64,000 bases of DNA from Burkholderia ubonensis (GCF_001718695.1 NZ_CP013422.1:434001-498000); one strand, 5' to 3'; positions 10,121-19,216 are shown, counted from the stretch's first letter. Notes: generated by a model not told the origin, from the sequence alone. A program made the numbers and translations.

Positions 10121-10975
10121 ATGAACGTGCTGATCGTTTATGCCCATCCCGAACCGCGGTCGCTGAACGGCGCGCTGCGGGATTTCGCCGTGCAGCGTCT
10201 CGAGGCTGCCGGGCATGCGGTGCAGGTGTCCGACCTGTACGTGATGAACTGGAAGGCGACGCTCGACGGCGACGATGTCACGGACCGGCCGCCCGCCGCG
10301 CGTTTCGATCCGTCGCTCGATTCGAAGCGCGCATTCGCGCAAGGGACGCAGCGGGACGACATCGCGCGCGAACAGGCGAAGCTGAAGTGGGCCGATGCGG
10401 TGATCCTGCAGTTTCCGATGTGGTGGTTCTCGATGCCGGCGATCATGAAGGGCTGGGTGGAGCGCGTGTATGCGTACGGGTTCGCGTATGGCGTCGGCGA
10501 GCACTCGGATACGCATTGGGGCGACCGGTACGGCGAAGGGTCGCTCGCGGGCAAGCGCGCGATGCTGGTCGTCACGACAGGCGGGTGGGAGTCGCACTAC
10601 GGCCCGCGCGGCATCAACGGGCCGATCGACGACGTGCTGTTTCCGATTCAGCACGGGATCCTGTATTACCCGGGGTTCGACGTGCTGCCGCCGTTCGCGA
10701 TCCACCGTACCGGAAAGATGAACGACGTGCGCTTCGACGAAACACGCGCGGCGCTCGGCAAGCGTCTCGATGAGCTATGGACCGCGCAGCCGATTCCGTT
10801 CCGGCGGCAGAACGCGGGGGACTACGAGATTCCGGCGCTGACGCTGAAGGCGGAGATCGCGCCCGGCAGCGTGGGGTTCGCGGTGCACGTCGCGCACGAG
10901 GAGGCGCACGATGCACCCGACGCGCCGCCCAACAACGCGCGCGATCCCGCGTCCGCAGCGGCGAACGCCGCGTGA
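10121..10975 (+). CDS. NAD(P)H-dependent quinone oxidoreductase, flavodoxin-like
   Basis: A 284-aa flavodoxin-fold NAD(P)H oxidoreductase of the NQO1/KefF/MdaB superfamily, which reduces quinones or similar electrophiles by two electrons using FMN or FAD. Motifs are the N-terminal MNVLIVYAHPEPRSLNGAL, AGHAVQVSDLYVMNW, the dinucleotide-site region ILQFPMWWFSMPAIMKGWVERV and LVVTTGGWESHYG. The frame is open far upstream, but the ATG at 10121 gives the exact family N-terminus. The last 25 residues (Ala/Pro/Asn-rich) go beyond the conserved fold. It is divergent from the LysR gene, which likely regulates it. It could be a detoxifying reductase; the exact substrate is not predictable. Confidence 0.88.
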   Translation: MNVLIVYAHPEPRSLNGALRDFAVQRLEAAGHAVQVSDLYVMNWKATLDGDDVTDRPPAARFDPSLDSKRAFAQGTQRDDIAREQAKLKWADAVILQFPMWWFSMPAIMKGWVERVYAYGFAYGVGEHSDTHWGDRYGEGSLAGKRAMLVVTTGGWESHYGPRGINGPIDDVLFPIQHGILYYPGFDVLPPFAIHRTGKMNDVRFDETRAALGKRLDELWTAQPIPFRRQNAGDYEIPALTLKAEIAPGSVGFAVHVAHEEAHDAPDAPPNNARDPASAAANAA

Positions 10976-11034
10976 GGCAGGCGTTCGTCGGGTCGTAACG
11001 GACTGCGGCCCGTGCGCCGCCGGACAAGCGCCGG

Positions 11035-11067
11035 CACGGGCAGCACGGGCTTCACGGGCTGCACGGA
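11035..11067. repeat. Short 9-bp tandem array, CACGGGCNN x3.7
   Basis: Three full copies of CACGGGCNN and a degenerate fourth lie directly after the catC stop. It is the same period as the arrays at 4911, 8465, 42607 and 52844, but an unrelated unit. Confidence 0.7.
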
Positions 11068-11069
11068 TC

Positions 11070-11360
11070 TCAGCGATCGTCGTCCCGAACCGACGACGGA
11101 TGCCGGCACAGCGCCCGCACCTCGACGCTCATATACGGAAACAGCGGCAACTGGCTCAACACGTCATGCAGCTGCTGCACGCTCTCGACGTCGAAAATGC
11201 TGACGTTCGCATATTGCCCCGCGATCCGCCACAGATGCCGCCAGACGCCGTCCTGCATCAGGCGCTGGCACATCGCCTTCTCTTCGGCCTTCAACGTAGC
11301 CGCCTTCACCGGGTCCATGTCGTGCGGCAGGTTGACGGTCATTTCCACATGAAACAGCAT
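11070..11360 (-). CDS. catC: Muconolactone delta-isomerase
   Basis: A 96-aa enzyme of the catechol branch of the beta-ketoadipate pathway; it isomerises (+)-muconolactone to beta-ketoadipate enol-lactone. It has the full family length and pattern: MLFHVEMTVNLPHDMD, EEKAMCQRLMQDGVWRHLWRI, YANVSIFDVES and the C-terminal HDVLSQLPLFPYMSVEV...HPSS. It is the last gene of catB-catA-catC on the minus strand, 43 bp after catA, and is expected to be induced with them by CatR and cis,cis-muconate. The last residues, RDDDR, are variable in the family. Confidence 0.96.
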   Translation of the reverse strand: MLFHVEMTVNLPHDMDPVKAATLKAEEKAMCQRLMQDGVWRHLWRIAGQYANVSIFDVESVQQLHDVLSQLPLFPYMSVEVRALCRHPSSVRDDDR

Positions 11361-11403
11361 CCTGCGCTCCTTGTATTGTCGGTTCGTCGAACGTTACGGC
11401 CGC

Positions 11404-12306
11404 TCAGGCCTGCGCGCGTGCGCGTTCGACATCGCTCGCCGGTACGTGCTGCCGTTCCTTGACCAGCGTGAAGTCGAAGTCGATCAGCGCGAACTGGCCA
11501 TCGACGTCGTAAGGCTTGCCTTCCGCGCCTTCGGCCTGCTTGATCTTCGGGATCAGCCCTTCGCGCGTCGCGAATGCGAAGTCGTCCCAGATGTGCGGAT
11601 CGCCTTCGATGTTGATCTGCGTCGTCAGCTTGCGATAGCCGTCCGCGGAAACGAAGAAGTGAATGTGCGCGGGACGATGGCCGTGGCGCCCGAGCTGGTC
11701 GAGCAGCTGCTCGGTCTTGCTGCCCGGCGGCACGCTGTAGCCGACCGGCAGCACGCTGCGGAAGCTGTAGCGGCCCTCGGCATCGGTGCGGATCGAGCGG
11801 CGCAGGTTGAACGCCGGCTGCGACTGATCGAAGTACGAGTAGTTGCCGAGATGGTTCGCGTGCCACACCTCGACGAGCGCGTTCGCGAGCGGCTTGCCGT
11901 CGTCGCCGAGCACCCGGCCGCGCATCACGAGCGTCTGGCCCGGATCGGTGCCGTCGTCGAGGCGCGCATGGCCGACCGATTCCGGCGCGCCCGCGACATA
12001 CAGCGGCCCTTCGATCGTGCGCGGCGTGCCGCCGTGGATGCCGGCCTTCGCTTCGGCCTCGTCCATCCGCACGTCGAGGAAGCGCTCGAGGCCGAGGCCC
12101 GCGGCGATCAGGCCGAATTCGCTGCCGGCTTCGTTCAGGTAGTTGAGCGCGGTCCAGAACTCGCTCGGCTGCACGTCGAAATCCTCGATCGTGTAGCACA
12201 GGTCCTTCACGATCCGGTTGACGATCGCGCGCACGCGCGGGTTGCCGGGCTTCTCGGCGGCATCGTCGAAGGTCTTCAGCAGCGCGTCGATGGCGTCCTT
12301 GTTCAT
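11404..12306 (-). CDS. catA: Catechol 1,2-dioxygenase
   Basis: A 300-aa intradiol dioxygenase that cleaves catechol to cis,cis-muconate with a non-heme Fe(III). The N-terminal helical linker domain (residues 1-95) is followed by the beta-sandwich catalytic domain. The four iron ligands are visible by alignment to the Acinetobacter enzyme: Tyr156 (GNYSYFD), Tyr190 (LPVGYSVPP), and His214 and His216 (RPAHIHFFV). The start is the ATG at 12306; the frame stays open far upstream through catB only because of GC bias. The gene lies 32 bp downstream of catB. The supply of catechol is explained by the and operon a few kb away. Confidence 0.97.
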   Translation of the reverse strand: MNKDAIDALLKTFDDAAEKPGNPRVRAIVNRIVKDLCYTIEDFDVQPSEFWTALNYLNEAGSEFGLIAAGLGLERFLDVRMDEAEAKAGIHGGTPRTIEGPLYVAGAPESVGHARLDDGTDPGQTLVMRGRVLGDDGKPLANALVEVWHANHLGNYSYFDQSQPAFNLRRSIRTDAEGRYSFRSVLPVGYSVPPGSKTEQLLDQLGRHGHRPAHIHFFVSADGYRKLTTQINIEGDPHIWDDFAFATREGLIPKIKQAEGAEGKPYDVDGQFALIDFDFTLVKERQHVPASDVERARAQA

Positions 12307-12338
12307 GCGTGTCTCCAATATCGGTGTATGGCGGGGGA

Positions 12339-13472
12339 TCAGCGGGCGCCGCGTCGCATCCGTTCGATGCGGGCCCAGTCGAAGGTGATGCCGAGGCCGG
12401 GCGCAGCCGGCAGGTGCAGCTTGAAATCCTCGTAACGCAACGGCTCGACGAGAATCTCCTCGGTCAGCAGCAGCGGGCCGAACAGCTCGGTGCCCCATTG
12501 CAGCGCGCCGAACGTGCTGAACAGCTGCGCGGACGCCATCGTGCCGGCCGCGCCTTCGAGCATCGTGCCGCCGTACAGCGCGATGCCGGCCGCCGCCGCG
12601 ATCGCCGCGACGCTCGCCGCGCCCTGCAGGCCGCCCGACTGCGCGATCTTCACCGCGAACACGTCGGCGGCGCGGTCCTGCGCGAGCGCGAACGCGTCGA
12701 CGGGGCCGTGCAGCGCCTCGTCGGCCATGACCGGTATCTGCGCGAGCTGCGTGAGGCGCTTCAGGCCCGCGCGGTTGGTCGCGGCGATCGGCTGCTCGAC
12801 GAGGCTCACGCCGGCTTCCGCGAGACGCGGGCCGGCCCAGATCGCATCGGTTTCGGTCCACGCCTGGTTCACGTCGATCCGCACATCGCCGCGCTCGCCG
12901 AGCGCGCGCTTGATCGCGATCACGTGCGCGACGTCGTCGGCCACCGCGTTCGAGCCGATCTTCAGCTTGAACGCGCGATGGCGGCGCGCTTCGAGCATCG
13001 CTTCGGCTTCCGCGATGTCGCGCTGCGTGTCGCCGCTCGCGAGCGTCCACGCGACGTCCACCGCATCGGTCGTGCGGCCGCCGAACAGCTCGGAGAGCGG
13101 CACCCCGAGGCGGCGCGCCTGCGCGTCGAACAGCGCGGTCTCGAGCGCGCACTTCGCGAAGCGGTTGCCCTGGAACAGCTTGCGCACGCGCGCCATCGCG
13201 GCGCCCGGACGGGTCGCGTCCATGCCCTGCAGCAGCGGTGCGAAATAGGTGTCGATGTTGACCTTGATGCTTTCCGGGCTTTCCTCGCCGTACGCGAGGC
13301 CGCCGATCGTGGTCGCTTCGCCGACGCCTTCGATACCGTCCGAGCATCGAACCCGGACCAGCACGAGGGTCTGGCAATTCATCGTGGCGACCGACAGCTT
13401 GTGCGGGCGGATCGTCGGCACGTCGACGAGCAGCGTCTCGACGCGCTCGATGGTGGCGGCAGTTGCTATCAT
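12339..13472 (-). CDS. catB: Muconate cycloisomerase
   Basis: A 377-aa enolase-superfamily enzyme that converts cis,cis-muconate to muconolactone. The capping N-terminal domain is followed by the barrel, with the lysine motif KLKIG (Lys169/Lys171) and metal ligands Asp200 (RIDVNQAW), Glu226 (LVEQPI) and Asp251 (VMADEAL). The ATG at 13472 is preceded by AGGAGGAA at ideal spacing, which fixes the start against an upstream in-frame ATG at 13547. It is the first gene of catBAC, divergent from catR. The order catB-catA-catC differs from the catBCA order familiar in Pseudomonas. Confidence 0.96.
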   Translation of the reverse strand: MIATAATIERVETLLVDVPTIRPHKLSVATMNCQTLVLVRVRCSDGIEGVGEATTIGGLAYGEESPESIKVNIDTYFAPLLQGMDATRPGAAMARVRKLFQGNRFAKCALETALFDAQARRLGVPLSELFGGRTTDAVDVAWTLASGDTQRDIAEAEAMLEARRHRAFKLKIGSNAVADDVAHVIAIKRALGERGDVRIDVNQAWTETDAIWAGPRLAEAGVSLVEQPIAATNRAGLKRLTQLAQIPVMADEALHGPVDAFALAQDRAADVFAVKIAQSGGLQGAASVAAIAAAAGIALYGGTMLEGAAGTMASAQLFSTFGALQWGTELFGPLLLTEEILVEPLRYEDFKLHLPAAPGLGITFDWARIERMRRGAR

Positions 13473-13545
13473 GCGATTCCTCCTGTTGGTGCACATGGTA
13501 GGAACTTCCGCCCGGCGGCGTCCAACACTCTTTCCGACTACTTCC

Positions 13546-13560
13546 ATACTTTCGAGGTAT
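13546..13560. promoter_or_regulatory. CatR/BenM-type operator ATAC-N7-GTAT
   Basis: ATAC-TTTCGAG-GTAT (13546-13560) exactly matches the T-N11-A consensus ATAC-N7-GTAT known for muconate-responsive CatM/BenM/CatR regulators. It sits three bases before the catR start, in the 91-bp gap shared with catB, so it should serve both autorepression and catB activation. Confidence 0.75.
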
Positions 13561-13563
13561 GCA

Positions 13564-14454
13564 ATGGAATTGCGTCAGCTCCGGTATTTCATTGCCGTCG
13601 CCGAGGAAATGAACATCACGCGGGCCGCTGAGCGCCTGCACATGACGCAGCCGCCGTTGAGCCGCCAGCTGCAGGCGATCGAGGACGAAATCGGCCTGCC
13701 GCTGTTCGAGCGGGGCGCGCGGCCGCTGAAGCTGACCGAGGCGGGCCGGGTGTTCTACGCGCAGGCGAAGCGCCTCGTCGACCAGGCGGACGAGCTCGGG
13801 CCCTTGACGCGGCGGCTCGCGCAGATGTCGGAGCGGATCGTGATCGGCTTCGTGCCTTCGACGCTGTACGGCGCGCTGCCGGACGTGATTCGCGCGTTCC
13901 GCGAGACGCGGCCGGACGTCGAGCTGTCGCTGATCGAAATGTTCACGCTCGAGCAGCTCGGCGCGCTGAAAGGCGGGCGGATCGACGTCGGGTTCGGCCG
14001 CCTGCGGTTCGACGACGATCAGCTCGTGCGCGAGGCGCTGATCGAGGAGAAGCTGATCGCGGCGCTGCCGGCCGGGCATCCGCTCGCCGATCCGGATCGG
14101 CCGCTCGCGCTGGCCGACGTCGCGAACGAGACGCTGATCGTCTATCCGAGCACGCCGCGGCCGAGTTTCGCGGACCAGCAGTTGTCCGCGCTGCGCGACG
14201 GCGGGCTCGCGCCGGCCGGCGTGCACGAGGTGCGCGAATTGCAGACGGCGCTCGGGCTCGTCGCCGCGGAAGTCGGCGTGTCGCTGGTGCCGGAAAGTGT
14301 CGAGGGCGTGCGGGTGAAGGGCGTCGTCTACCGGCGGCTGCCGGAGCCGGTCGCGACGTCGCCGATCATCATGAGCCGCCGCGTGCATGACGAAAGCCCC
14401 GCGACGGCGGCGTTCTGCGCGATCGCCCGCACGATGATCGCGCCGGCGGGCTGA
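13564..14454 (+). CDS. catR: LysR-family activator of the cat operon
   Basis: A 296-aa LysR regulator whose N-terminus (MELRQLRYFIAVAEEMNITRA, ERLHMTQPPLSRQL) and effector domain (FVPSTLYGALPDVIRAFRE, FGRLRFDDDQLVREALIEE) match CatR/BenM/CatM, which bind cis,cis-muconate. The frame is open 315 bp upstream, but ATG 13564 gives the family start. It diverges from catBAC, with an ATAC-N7-GTAT operator in between. I infer muconate-dependent activation of catBAC and negative autoregulation. Confidence 0.93.
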   Translation: MELRQLRYFIAVAEEMNITRAAERLHMTQPPLSRQLQAIEDEIGLPLFERGARPLKLTEAGRVFYAQAKRLVDQADELGPLTRRLAQMSERIVIGFVPSTLYGALPDVIRAFRETRPDVELSLIEMFTLEQLGALKGGRIDVGFGRLRFDDDQLVREALIEEKLIAALPAGHPLADPDRPLALADVANETLIVYPSTPRPSFADQQLSALRDGGLAPAGVHEVRELQTALGLVAAEVGVSLVPESVEGVRVKGVVYRRLPEPVATSPIIMSRRVHDESPATAAFCAIARTMIAPAG

Positions 14455-14530
14455 CGACCGCTGTTGCGCCGTATACCGCAACTAACGGTCGATTTCGGAG
14501 CCCTGCGCAGGCGCAGCCACGGACGCCGCC

Positions 14531-15496
14531 TCAGCGCTTTCCGTCGAGCGTCTCCGACGGCAATTCGCCGAACGTCTCCCGATACGCGATCGCAAACCGG
14601 CCGAGGTGCGTGAAGCCGCAATCGAGCGCGATGTCGGCGATCCGCCGCTCGCTGCCCGCGGCGCGCAGCAGGTCACGCGCATGCTCGAGCCGTGCGTGGC
14701 GCAGGTACTGCATCGGACTCATCCCGCGAAACTGGATGAACGCATCGCGCAGCGTGCGCTCCGGCACGCCGGCCGCGCCGACGATGTCGGCGAGCTGCAG
14801 CGGCTGCGCGTAGTGGGCCGCGACGAATTCCTGCGCGCGCCGCATGAAGCCGGGCACGGGGTCGTGGCGCGACGGGGGAACGACCGACGGCGGATGCCCT
14901 TCGATCAGCAGGTCGATCAGCAGGTGTTCGAGTTGCGATGCGACGCGCGGATTCGCGCTCGCGCGTTCGAGCAGGGCCGGCGAGCCCGCGACCAGCATCA
15001 ACTGCTGCCGCCACGCGGCGAGCGCCGCGTCGCTCACGCGCAGCACGGGGTCGAGCATTGCGCGCGGATCGCCGGTCAGCGCGCCGACGGTGGCCGCATC
15101 GATGCGCAGCACGAACTGCTCGCAGTCGGCCGACAGCTGCGCGTCGAAGCGCTCGCCGGGCGCGCACAGCACGCCGGTCTGCCCGTCGACGCCGACCTGC
15201 CGGCCCATCGCACGCACGTCGGCCTGTCCGGACAGGCAGAACATCAGCAGGTAATAGCCGTCGACCGCGTCGACCTGCACGCGCATCGGTTCGCCGAACG
15301 CGATCGTGCCGATCCCGAGCCCGCCGATCCGCACGAAATCCATATGCGACGCGCCGTGCACGCGGCCGCTCGGCAGCAGCGCGTGCGGCTGCATCACGCG
15401 CGAAATCCGCTCGCGCGTCTCGTCGAGATCGCGGGATTCGAACAGCCGGTGCGCACGCAGCGCGAGCGGCTCGAACGACGTTGGGGGCATGGGCAT
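14531..15496 (-). CDS. andR: AraC/XylS-family regulator of anthranilate dioxygenase
   Basis: A 321-aa XylS-type regulator. The N-terminal cupin-like domain reads [20 protein letters not shown] and [13 protein letters not shown]..., and the C-terminal double HTH reads [22 protein letters not shown] and [21 protein letters not shown]. It is divergent from the four and genes across 213 bp, the arrangement described for andR in B. cepacia DBO1. The assignment rests on that context and on family type. The inducer is expected to be anthranilate. Related regulators (BenR, AntR) act as activators on direct-repeat half-sites. Confidence 0.88.
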   Translation of the reverse strand: MPMPPTSFEPLALRAHRLFESRDLDETRERISRVMQPHALLPSGRVHGASHMDFVRIGGLGIGTIAFGEPMRVQVDAVDGYYLLMFCLSGQADVRAMGRQVGVDGQTGVLCAPGERFDAQLSADCEQFVLRIDAATVGALTGDPRAMLDPVLRVSDAALAAWRQQLMLVAGSPALLERASANPRVASQLEHLLIDLLIEGHPPSVVPPSRHDPVPGFMRRAQEFVAAHYAQPLQLADIVGAAGVPERTLRDAFIQFRGMSPMQYLRHARLEHARDLLRAAGSERRIADIALDCGFTHLGRFAIAYRETFGELPSETLDGKR

Positions 15497-15709
15497 CAGT
15501 CTGGTTTTGGGGCGCGTGCTTCGATCCGACGAATGGGGCGGGATCGCGTGCCGGCGTCACGCGTGCCGCCATCCTAGCGCAGAAACCTGCCGGAAGTGGA
15601 TACTGCGCCGCCGCATTCGCAGATTCCGGATAGACGTCGAATATTAGCGTTTCAAAAATAGGCTCCATCAAGACACCGACACCCCAACCGGATCGACAAG
15701 GAGTCCGAC
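15497..15709. promoter_or_regulatory. andR-andAc divergent control region
   Basis: This 213-bp gap becomes AT-richer towards andAc. Two CCGGA-containing stretches (near 15590 and 15626) could be half-sites for the XylS-type activator. GTCGAATATTAGCG near 15640 is a possible -10 area. No element is certain. Confidence 0.3.
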
Positions 15710-16981
15710 ATGGAGCAGACAGAATCGCCAGTCCTGTTCGCGGCGCGCGAAGACGCGTCCGACGTGACGTTTCCGCACGGCGACGGCTCGCGCGTGCCGT
15801 ACAAGGTGTTCAGCTCGCGCGCCGTCTACGACCGCGAGCAGGAACGCATCTTCCGCGGCCCGACGTGGAATTTCGTCGCGCTGGAAGCGGAGATCCCGAA
15901 CCCGGGCGACTTCAAGAGCACGTTCGTCGGCGACACGCCGGTCGTCGTCACGCGCGCCGAGGACGGCGCGCTCGCCGCGTGGGTGAACCGCTGCGCGCAC
16001 CGCGGCGCGCAGGTGTGCCGCAAGGCGCGCGGCAATGCGAGCTCGCACACGTGCGTCTATCACCAGTGGAGCTTCGACAACACCGGCAACCTGCTCGGCG
16101 TGCCGTTCCGGCGCGGCCAGAAAGGGATGACCGGGATGCCGGCCGATTTCGATCCGAAGCAGCACGGGCTGCGCAAGCTGCGCGTCGACAGCTATCGCGG
16201 GCTCGTGTTCGCGACCTTCAGCGACGACGTCGCGCCGCTACCCGACTATCTCGGCGAGCAGATGCGCCCGTGGATCGACCGGATCTTCCACAAGCCGGTC
16301 GAATATCTCGGCTGCACGCGCCAGTATTCGAAATCGAACTGGAAGCTGTACCTGGAGAACGTGAAGGACCCGTATCACGCGAGCATGCTGCATCTGTTCC
16401 ATACGACCTTCAACATCTTCCGCGTCGGCATGAAGGCGCGCTCGATTCCCGATGCGAACCACGGGCTGCACAGCATCATCACGGTGACGAAGACCGGCGA
16501 CGACACGTCGGCGGCCCACAAGCAGCAGAACATCCGCTCGTTCGACGAAGGCTTTCATCTGGAGGACGAATCGATTCTCGATCTCGTGTCCGAATACGAC
16601 GAGGACTGCACGAACCACATCCAGCCGATCTTTCCGCAGCTCGTGATCCAGCAGATCCACAACACGCTGGTCGCGCGGCAGATCCTGCCGAAGGGGCCGG
16701 ACAACTTCGAGCTGATCTTCCACTTCTTCGGCTACACGGACGACACGCCCGAGCTGCGCGCGCTGCGCATCAAGCAGGCGAACCTCGTCGGGCCGGCCGG
16801 CTACATCTCGATGGAGGACACCGAGGCGACCGAGCTCGTGCAGCGCGGCACGGTGCGCGACGGCGACGCGACGTCGGTGATCGAGATGTCGCGCGGCAAT
16901 CCGGACCAGCAGGACACGGTGATCACCGAAAGCCTGATCCGCAAGTTCTGGGTCGGCTACCAGAAGCTGATGGGCTATTGA
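15710..16981 (+). CDS. andAc: Anthranilate 1,2-dioxygenase, large oxygenase subunit
   Basis: A 423-aa alpha subunit of a ring-hydroxylating dioxygenase that deaminates and decarboxylates anthranilate to catechol. The Rieske [2Fe-2S] ligands are Cys95-His97 (RCAHRGAQVC) and Cys115-His118 (TCVYHQW). The mononuclear iron site is in ENVKDPYHASMLH (Asp220, His223, His228). It is followed by small-subunit, ferredoxin and reductase genes in an order identical to the three-component andAcAdAbAa system of B. cepacia DBO1, and unlike the two-component antABC system. That context is the basis for choosing anthranilate over related salicylate-type substrates. The start ATG has an AAGGAG upstream. Confidence 0.93.
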   Translation: MEQTESPVLFAAREDASDVTFPHGDGSRVPYKVFSSRAVYDREQERIFRGPTWNFVALEAEIPNPGDFKSTFVGDTPVVVTRAEDGALAAWVNRCAHRGAQVCRKARGNASSHTCVYHQWSFDNTGNLLGVPFRRGQKGMTGMPADFDPKQHGLRKLRVDSYRGLVFATFSDDVAPLPDYLGEQMRPWIDRIFHKPVEYLGCTRQYSKSNWKLYLENVKDPYHASMLHLFHTTFNIFRVGMKARSIPDANHGLHSIITVTKTGDDTSAAHKQQNIRSFDEGFHLEDESILDLVSEYDEDCTNHIQPIFPQLVIQQIHNTLVARQILPKGPDNFELIFHFFGYTDDTPELRALRIKQANLVGPAGYISMEDTEATELVQRGTVRDGDATSVIEMSRGNPDQQDTVITESLIRKFWVGYQKLMGY

Positions 16982-16995
16982 AGCGGGAGCGCGAA

Positions 16996-17472
16996 ATGAC
17001 GGAAGACATGAAGACGTGGTTCGAGATCGCCATGCTGCAGAACCGCTATATCAGCCACCTCGACAACGACCGCCTCGAACAGTGGCCGGAGCTGTTCACC
17101 GAGGACTGCACGTACGAGATCGTGCCGAAGGAGAACGCGGACCTCGGGCTGCCGGTCGGGATCGTGCATTGCACGAACCGGCGGATGCTGCGCGATCGCG
17201 TCGTGTCGCTGCGGCACGCGAACATCTTCGAGGCGCACACGTACCGGCACATGACGTCGGGGCTGATGGTCGTCGCCGAGCGCGACGGCGAGATCGACAC
17301 CGAGAGCAGCTACGTCGTCGTGCAGACGCGCAGCAACGGCGAATCGAACGTGTACCAGGCCGGCAAGTATTACGACACGGTGGTGCGCACGCCCGACGGC
17401 CTGCGCTACAGGACCAAGCGCGTGATCTACGACACGTCGCGCGTGCAGACGCTGCTGGCCACCCCGATCTGA
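16996..17472 (+). CDS. andAd: Anthranilate 1,2-dioxygenase, small oxygenase subunit
   Basis: A 158-aa beta subunit of the ring-hydroxylating oxygenase; it packs with the alpha subunit and mainly stabilises the hexamer. The pattern fits the cystatin-like SnoaL/NTF2 fold of this family: WFEIAMLQNRYISHLDNDRLEQWPELFTEDC, then MLRDRVVSLRHANIFEAHTYRHM. Here it is quoted in pieces only; no catalytic residues are expected. It begins 14 bp after andAc behind a weak GGGAG, so it is translated from the same transcript. Confidence 0.93.
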   Translation: MTEDMKTWFEIAMLQNRYISHLDNDRLEQWPELFTEDCTYEIVPKENADLGLPVGIVHCTNRRMLRDRVVSLRHANIFEAHTYRHMTSGLMVVAERDGEIDTESSYVVVQTRSNGESNVYQAGKYYDTVVRTPDGLRYRTKRVIYDTSRVQTLLATPI

Positions 17473-17491
17473 GCGGAATGTGAGGAACGAC

Positions 17492-17818
17492 ATGACTGAA
17501 GCAACGCTGACCGAGTGGCACCCGCTCGGCGCCATCGACGAATTCTCCGAAGACGAACCGGCGGCGCGCGTCGCCGGACAGAAGCCGATCGCGGTGTTCC
17601 GGATCGGCGACGAACTGTTCGCGATGCACGACCTCTGCACGCACGGCCACGCGCGGCTGTCGGAAGGCTATGTCGAGGACGGCTGCGTCGAATGCCCGCT
17701 GCACCAGGGGCTGATCGACATTCGCACCGGCGCGCCGAAATGCGCGCCGATCACCGAGCCGGTGCGGACCTATCCGATCCGCATCGTCGACGGGCAGGTG
17801 GAAGTCAATGTCGGCTGA
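17492..17818 (+). CDS. andAb: Anthranilate dioxygenase Rieske ferredoxin
   Basis: A 108-aa Rieske-type ferredoxin that carries electrons from the reductase AndAa to the oxygenase. The [2Fe-2S] ligands are Cys49/His51 (LCTHGHARL) and Cys68/His71 (ECPLHQG). The start is the ATG at 17492 behind GAGGAA. The C-terminus overlaps the start of andAa by 11 bp, which indicates translational coupling. Confidence 0.94.
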   Translation: MTEATLTEWHPLGAIDEFSEDEPAARVAGQKPIAVFRIGDELFAMHDLCTHGHARLSEGYVEDGCVECPLHQGLIDIRTGAPKCAPITEPVRTYPIRIVDGQVEVNVG

Positions 17819-19028
17819 TCCTGTCGTGATCGTCGGCGCCGGCCATGCCGCGCGCCGCACCGCCGAAGCGCTGCGCGCACGCGACCCCGACGTACGCATC
17901 GTGATGATCGGCGCGGAGCGCGAGCTGCCTTACGACCGGCCCGCGCTGTCGAAGGACGCGCTGCTGAGCGACGGCGGCGAAGCGCGCGCGTTCGTGCGCG
18001 ACGCCGCGTGGTACGACGCGCAGCGGATCGCGCTGCGGCTCGGCACGCGGGTCGACGCGATCGAGCGGGACGCGCAGCGCGTGCGGCTCGACGACGGCGC
18101 GACGCTGCCGTACCGGCGGCTCGTGCTTGCGACCGGCTCGCGGGTCCGCAGGTTCGGCGGGCCGGTGGACGCGGGCGTGCCGCTGCATTACGTGCGCACG
18201 GTCGCCGATGCGCGGGCGCTGCGCGCGGCGCTCGCGCCGGGCAAGCACGTCGCGGTGCTCGGCGGCGGCTTCATCGGCCTCGAAGTCGCGGCGGCCGCGC
18301 GTCAGCTCGGCTGCGCGGTGACGGTGATCGACCCGGCCGCGCGCCTGCTGCAGCGCGCGCTGCCGGACGTGGTCGGCGCCTACGCGCACCGGTTGCATGA
18401 CGAACGCGGCGTCGGTTTTCAGATGGCGACGCTGCCGCGCGCGATACGTGCCGCGGCGGGCGGCGGCGCGATCGTCGAGACCGATCGCGGCGACGTGCAT
18501 GCCGACGTTGTCGTGGTCGGCATCGGTGTGCTGCCCAACGTCGAGCTCGCGCAGGCGGCGGGCCTCGACGTCGACAATGGCGTGCGCGTCGACGCGGGCT
18601 GCCGCACGAGCGATCCGGAGATCTTCGCGGCGGGCGAGGTGACGATGCACTTCAATCCGCTGCTCGGCCGCCATGTGCGGATCGAGTCGTGGCAGGTCGC
18701 GGAGAACCAGCCGGCCGTCGCGGCGGCGAACGCGCTCGGCGCGGACGAGGCCTATGCCGAGCTGCCGTGGCTGTGGTCCGATCAGTACGACTGCAATCTG
18801 CAGATGCTCGGGCTGTTCGGCGGCGAACGGACGACGGTCGTGCGCGGCGATCCGTCGAAGGGCGCGTTCTCGGTGTTCGGGCTGGGCGACGACGGCAGGC
18901 TCGTCGCGGCCGCCGCGGTCAATCTCGGGCGCGACATCGGCGCCGCGCGCCGGCTGATCGCGGCCGGCGCGATGCCCGACCCGCAGCAGCTCGCCGATCC
19001 GACGGTCGGCTTGAAGACGTTTCTGTGA
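17808..19028 (+). CDS. andAa: Anthranilate dioxygenase ferredoxin reductase
   Basis: A 406-aa FAD-dependent NAD(P)H-ferredoxin reductase of the oxygenase-coupled type. Its FAD motif is VVIVGAGHAARRTAEALRA (residues 6-24), its NAD(P)H motif is VAVLGGGFIGLEVAAAARQ (about residues 148-166), and its second FAD contact is IFAAGEVTMHFNP. The last gene of the and operon overlaps andAb by 11 bp. The FAD motif reads HAAR where many relatives have QAG, a known variation in dioxygenase reductases. Confidence 0.93.
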   Translation: MSADPVVIVGAGHAARRTAEALRARDPDVRIVMIGAERELPYDRPALSKDALLSDGGEARAFVRDAAWYDAQRIALRLGTRVDAIERDAQRVRLDDGATLPYRRLVLATGSRVRRFGGPVDAGVPLHYVRTVADARALRAALAPGKHVAVLGGGFIGLEVAAAARQLGCAVTVIDPAARLLQRALPDVVGAYAHRLHDERGVGFQMATLPRAIRAAAGGGAIVETDRGDVHADVVVVGIGVLPNVELAQAAGLDVDNGVRVDAGCRTSDPEIFAAGEVTMHFNPLLGRHVRIESWQVAENQPAVAAANALGADEAYAELPWLWSDQYDCNLQMLGLFGGERTTVVRGDPSKGAFSVFGLGDDGRLVAAAAVNLGRDIGAARRLIAAGAMPDPQQLADPTVGLKTFL

Positions 19029-19216
19029 CGCGCTGCGTGGGCTCGGTGCGAACGCGCTCCGTATGACCGCGCTCGCGCCGGGCCGGCGCCGCGCGACGCG
19101 GCAAGGCGGCTCGCATCCGACCGAGGGCAAGCGGTTCCGCGCGCGTGTGGCGCGCGGGTTTGTCGCCGGCGGGCGATCGGTGCATATTAGCGGCATTGCC
19201 GTTTCACCGATCGCCC

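Noticed and set aside
11404..14481. Very long minus-strand frame across catA, catB and catR
   Set aside because: It is the catA frame continuing through GC-rich DNA. Real starts and family homologies place catA, catB and catR separately.
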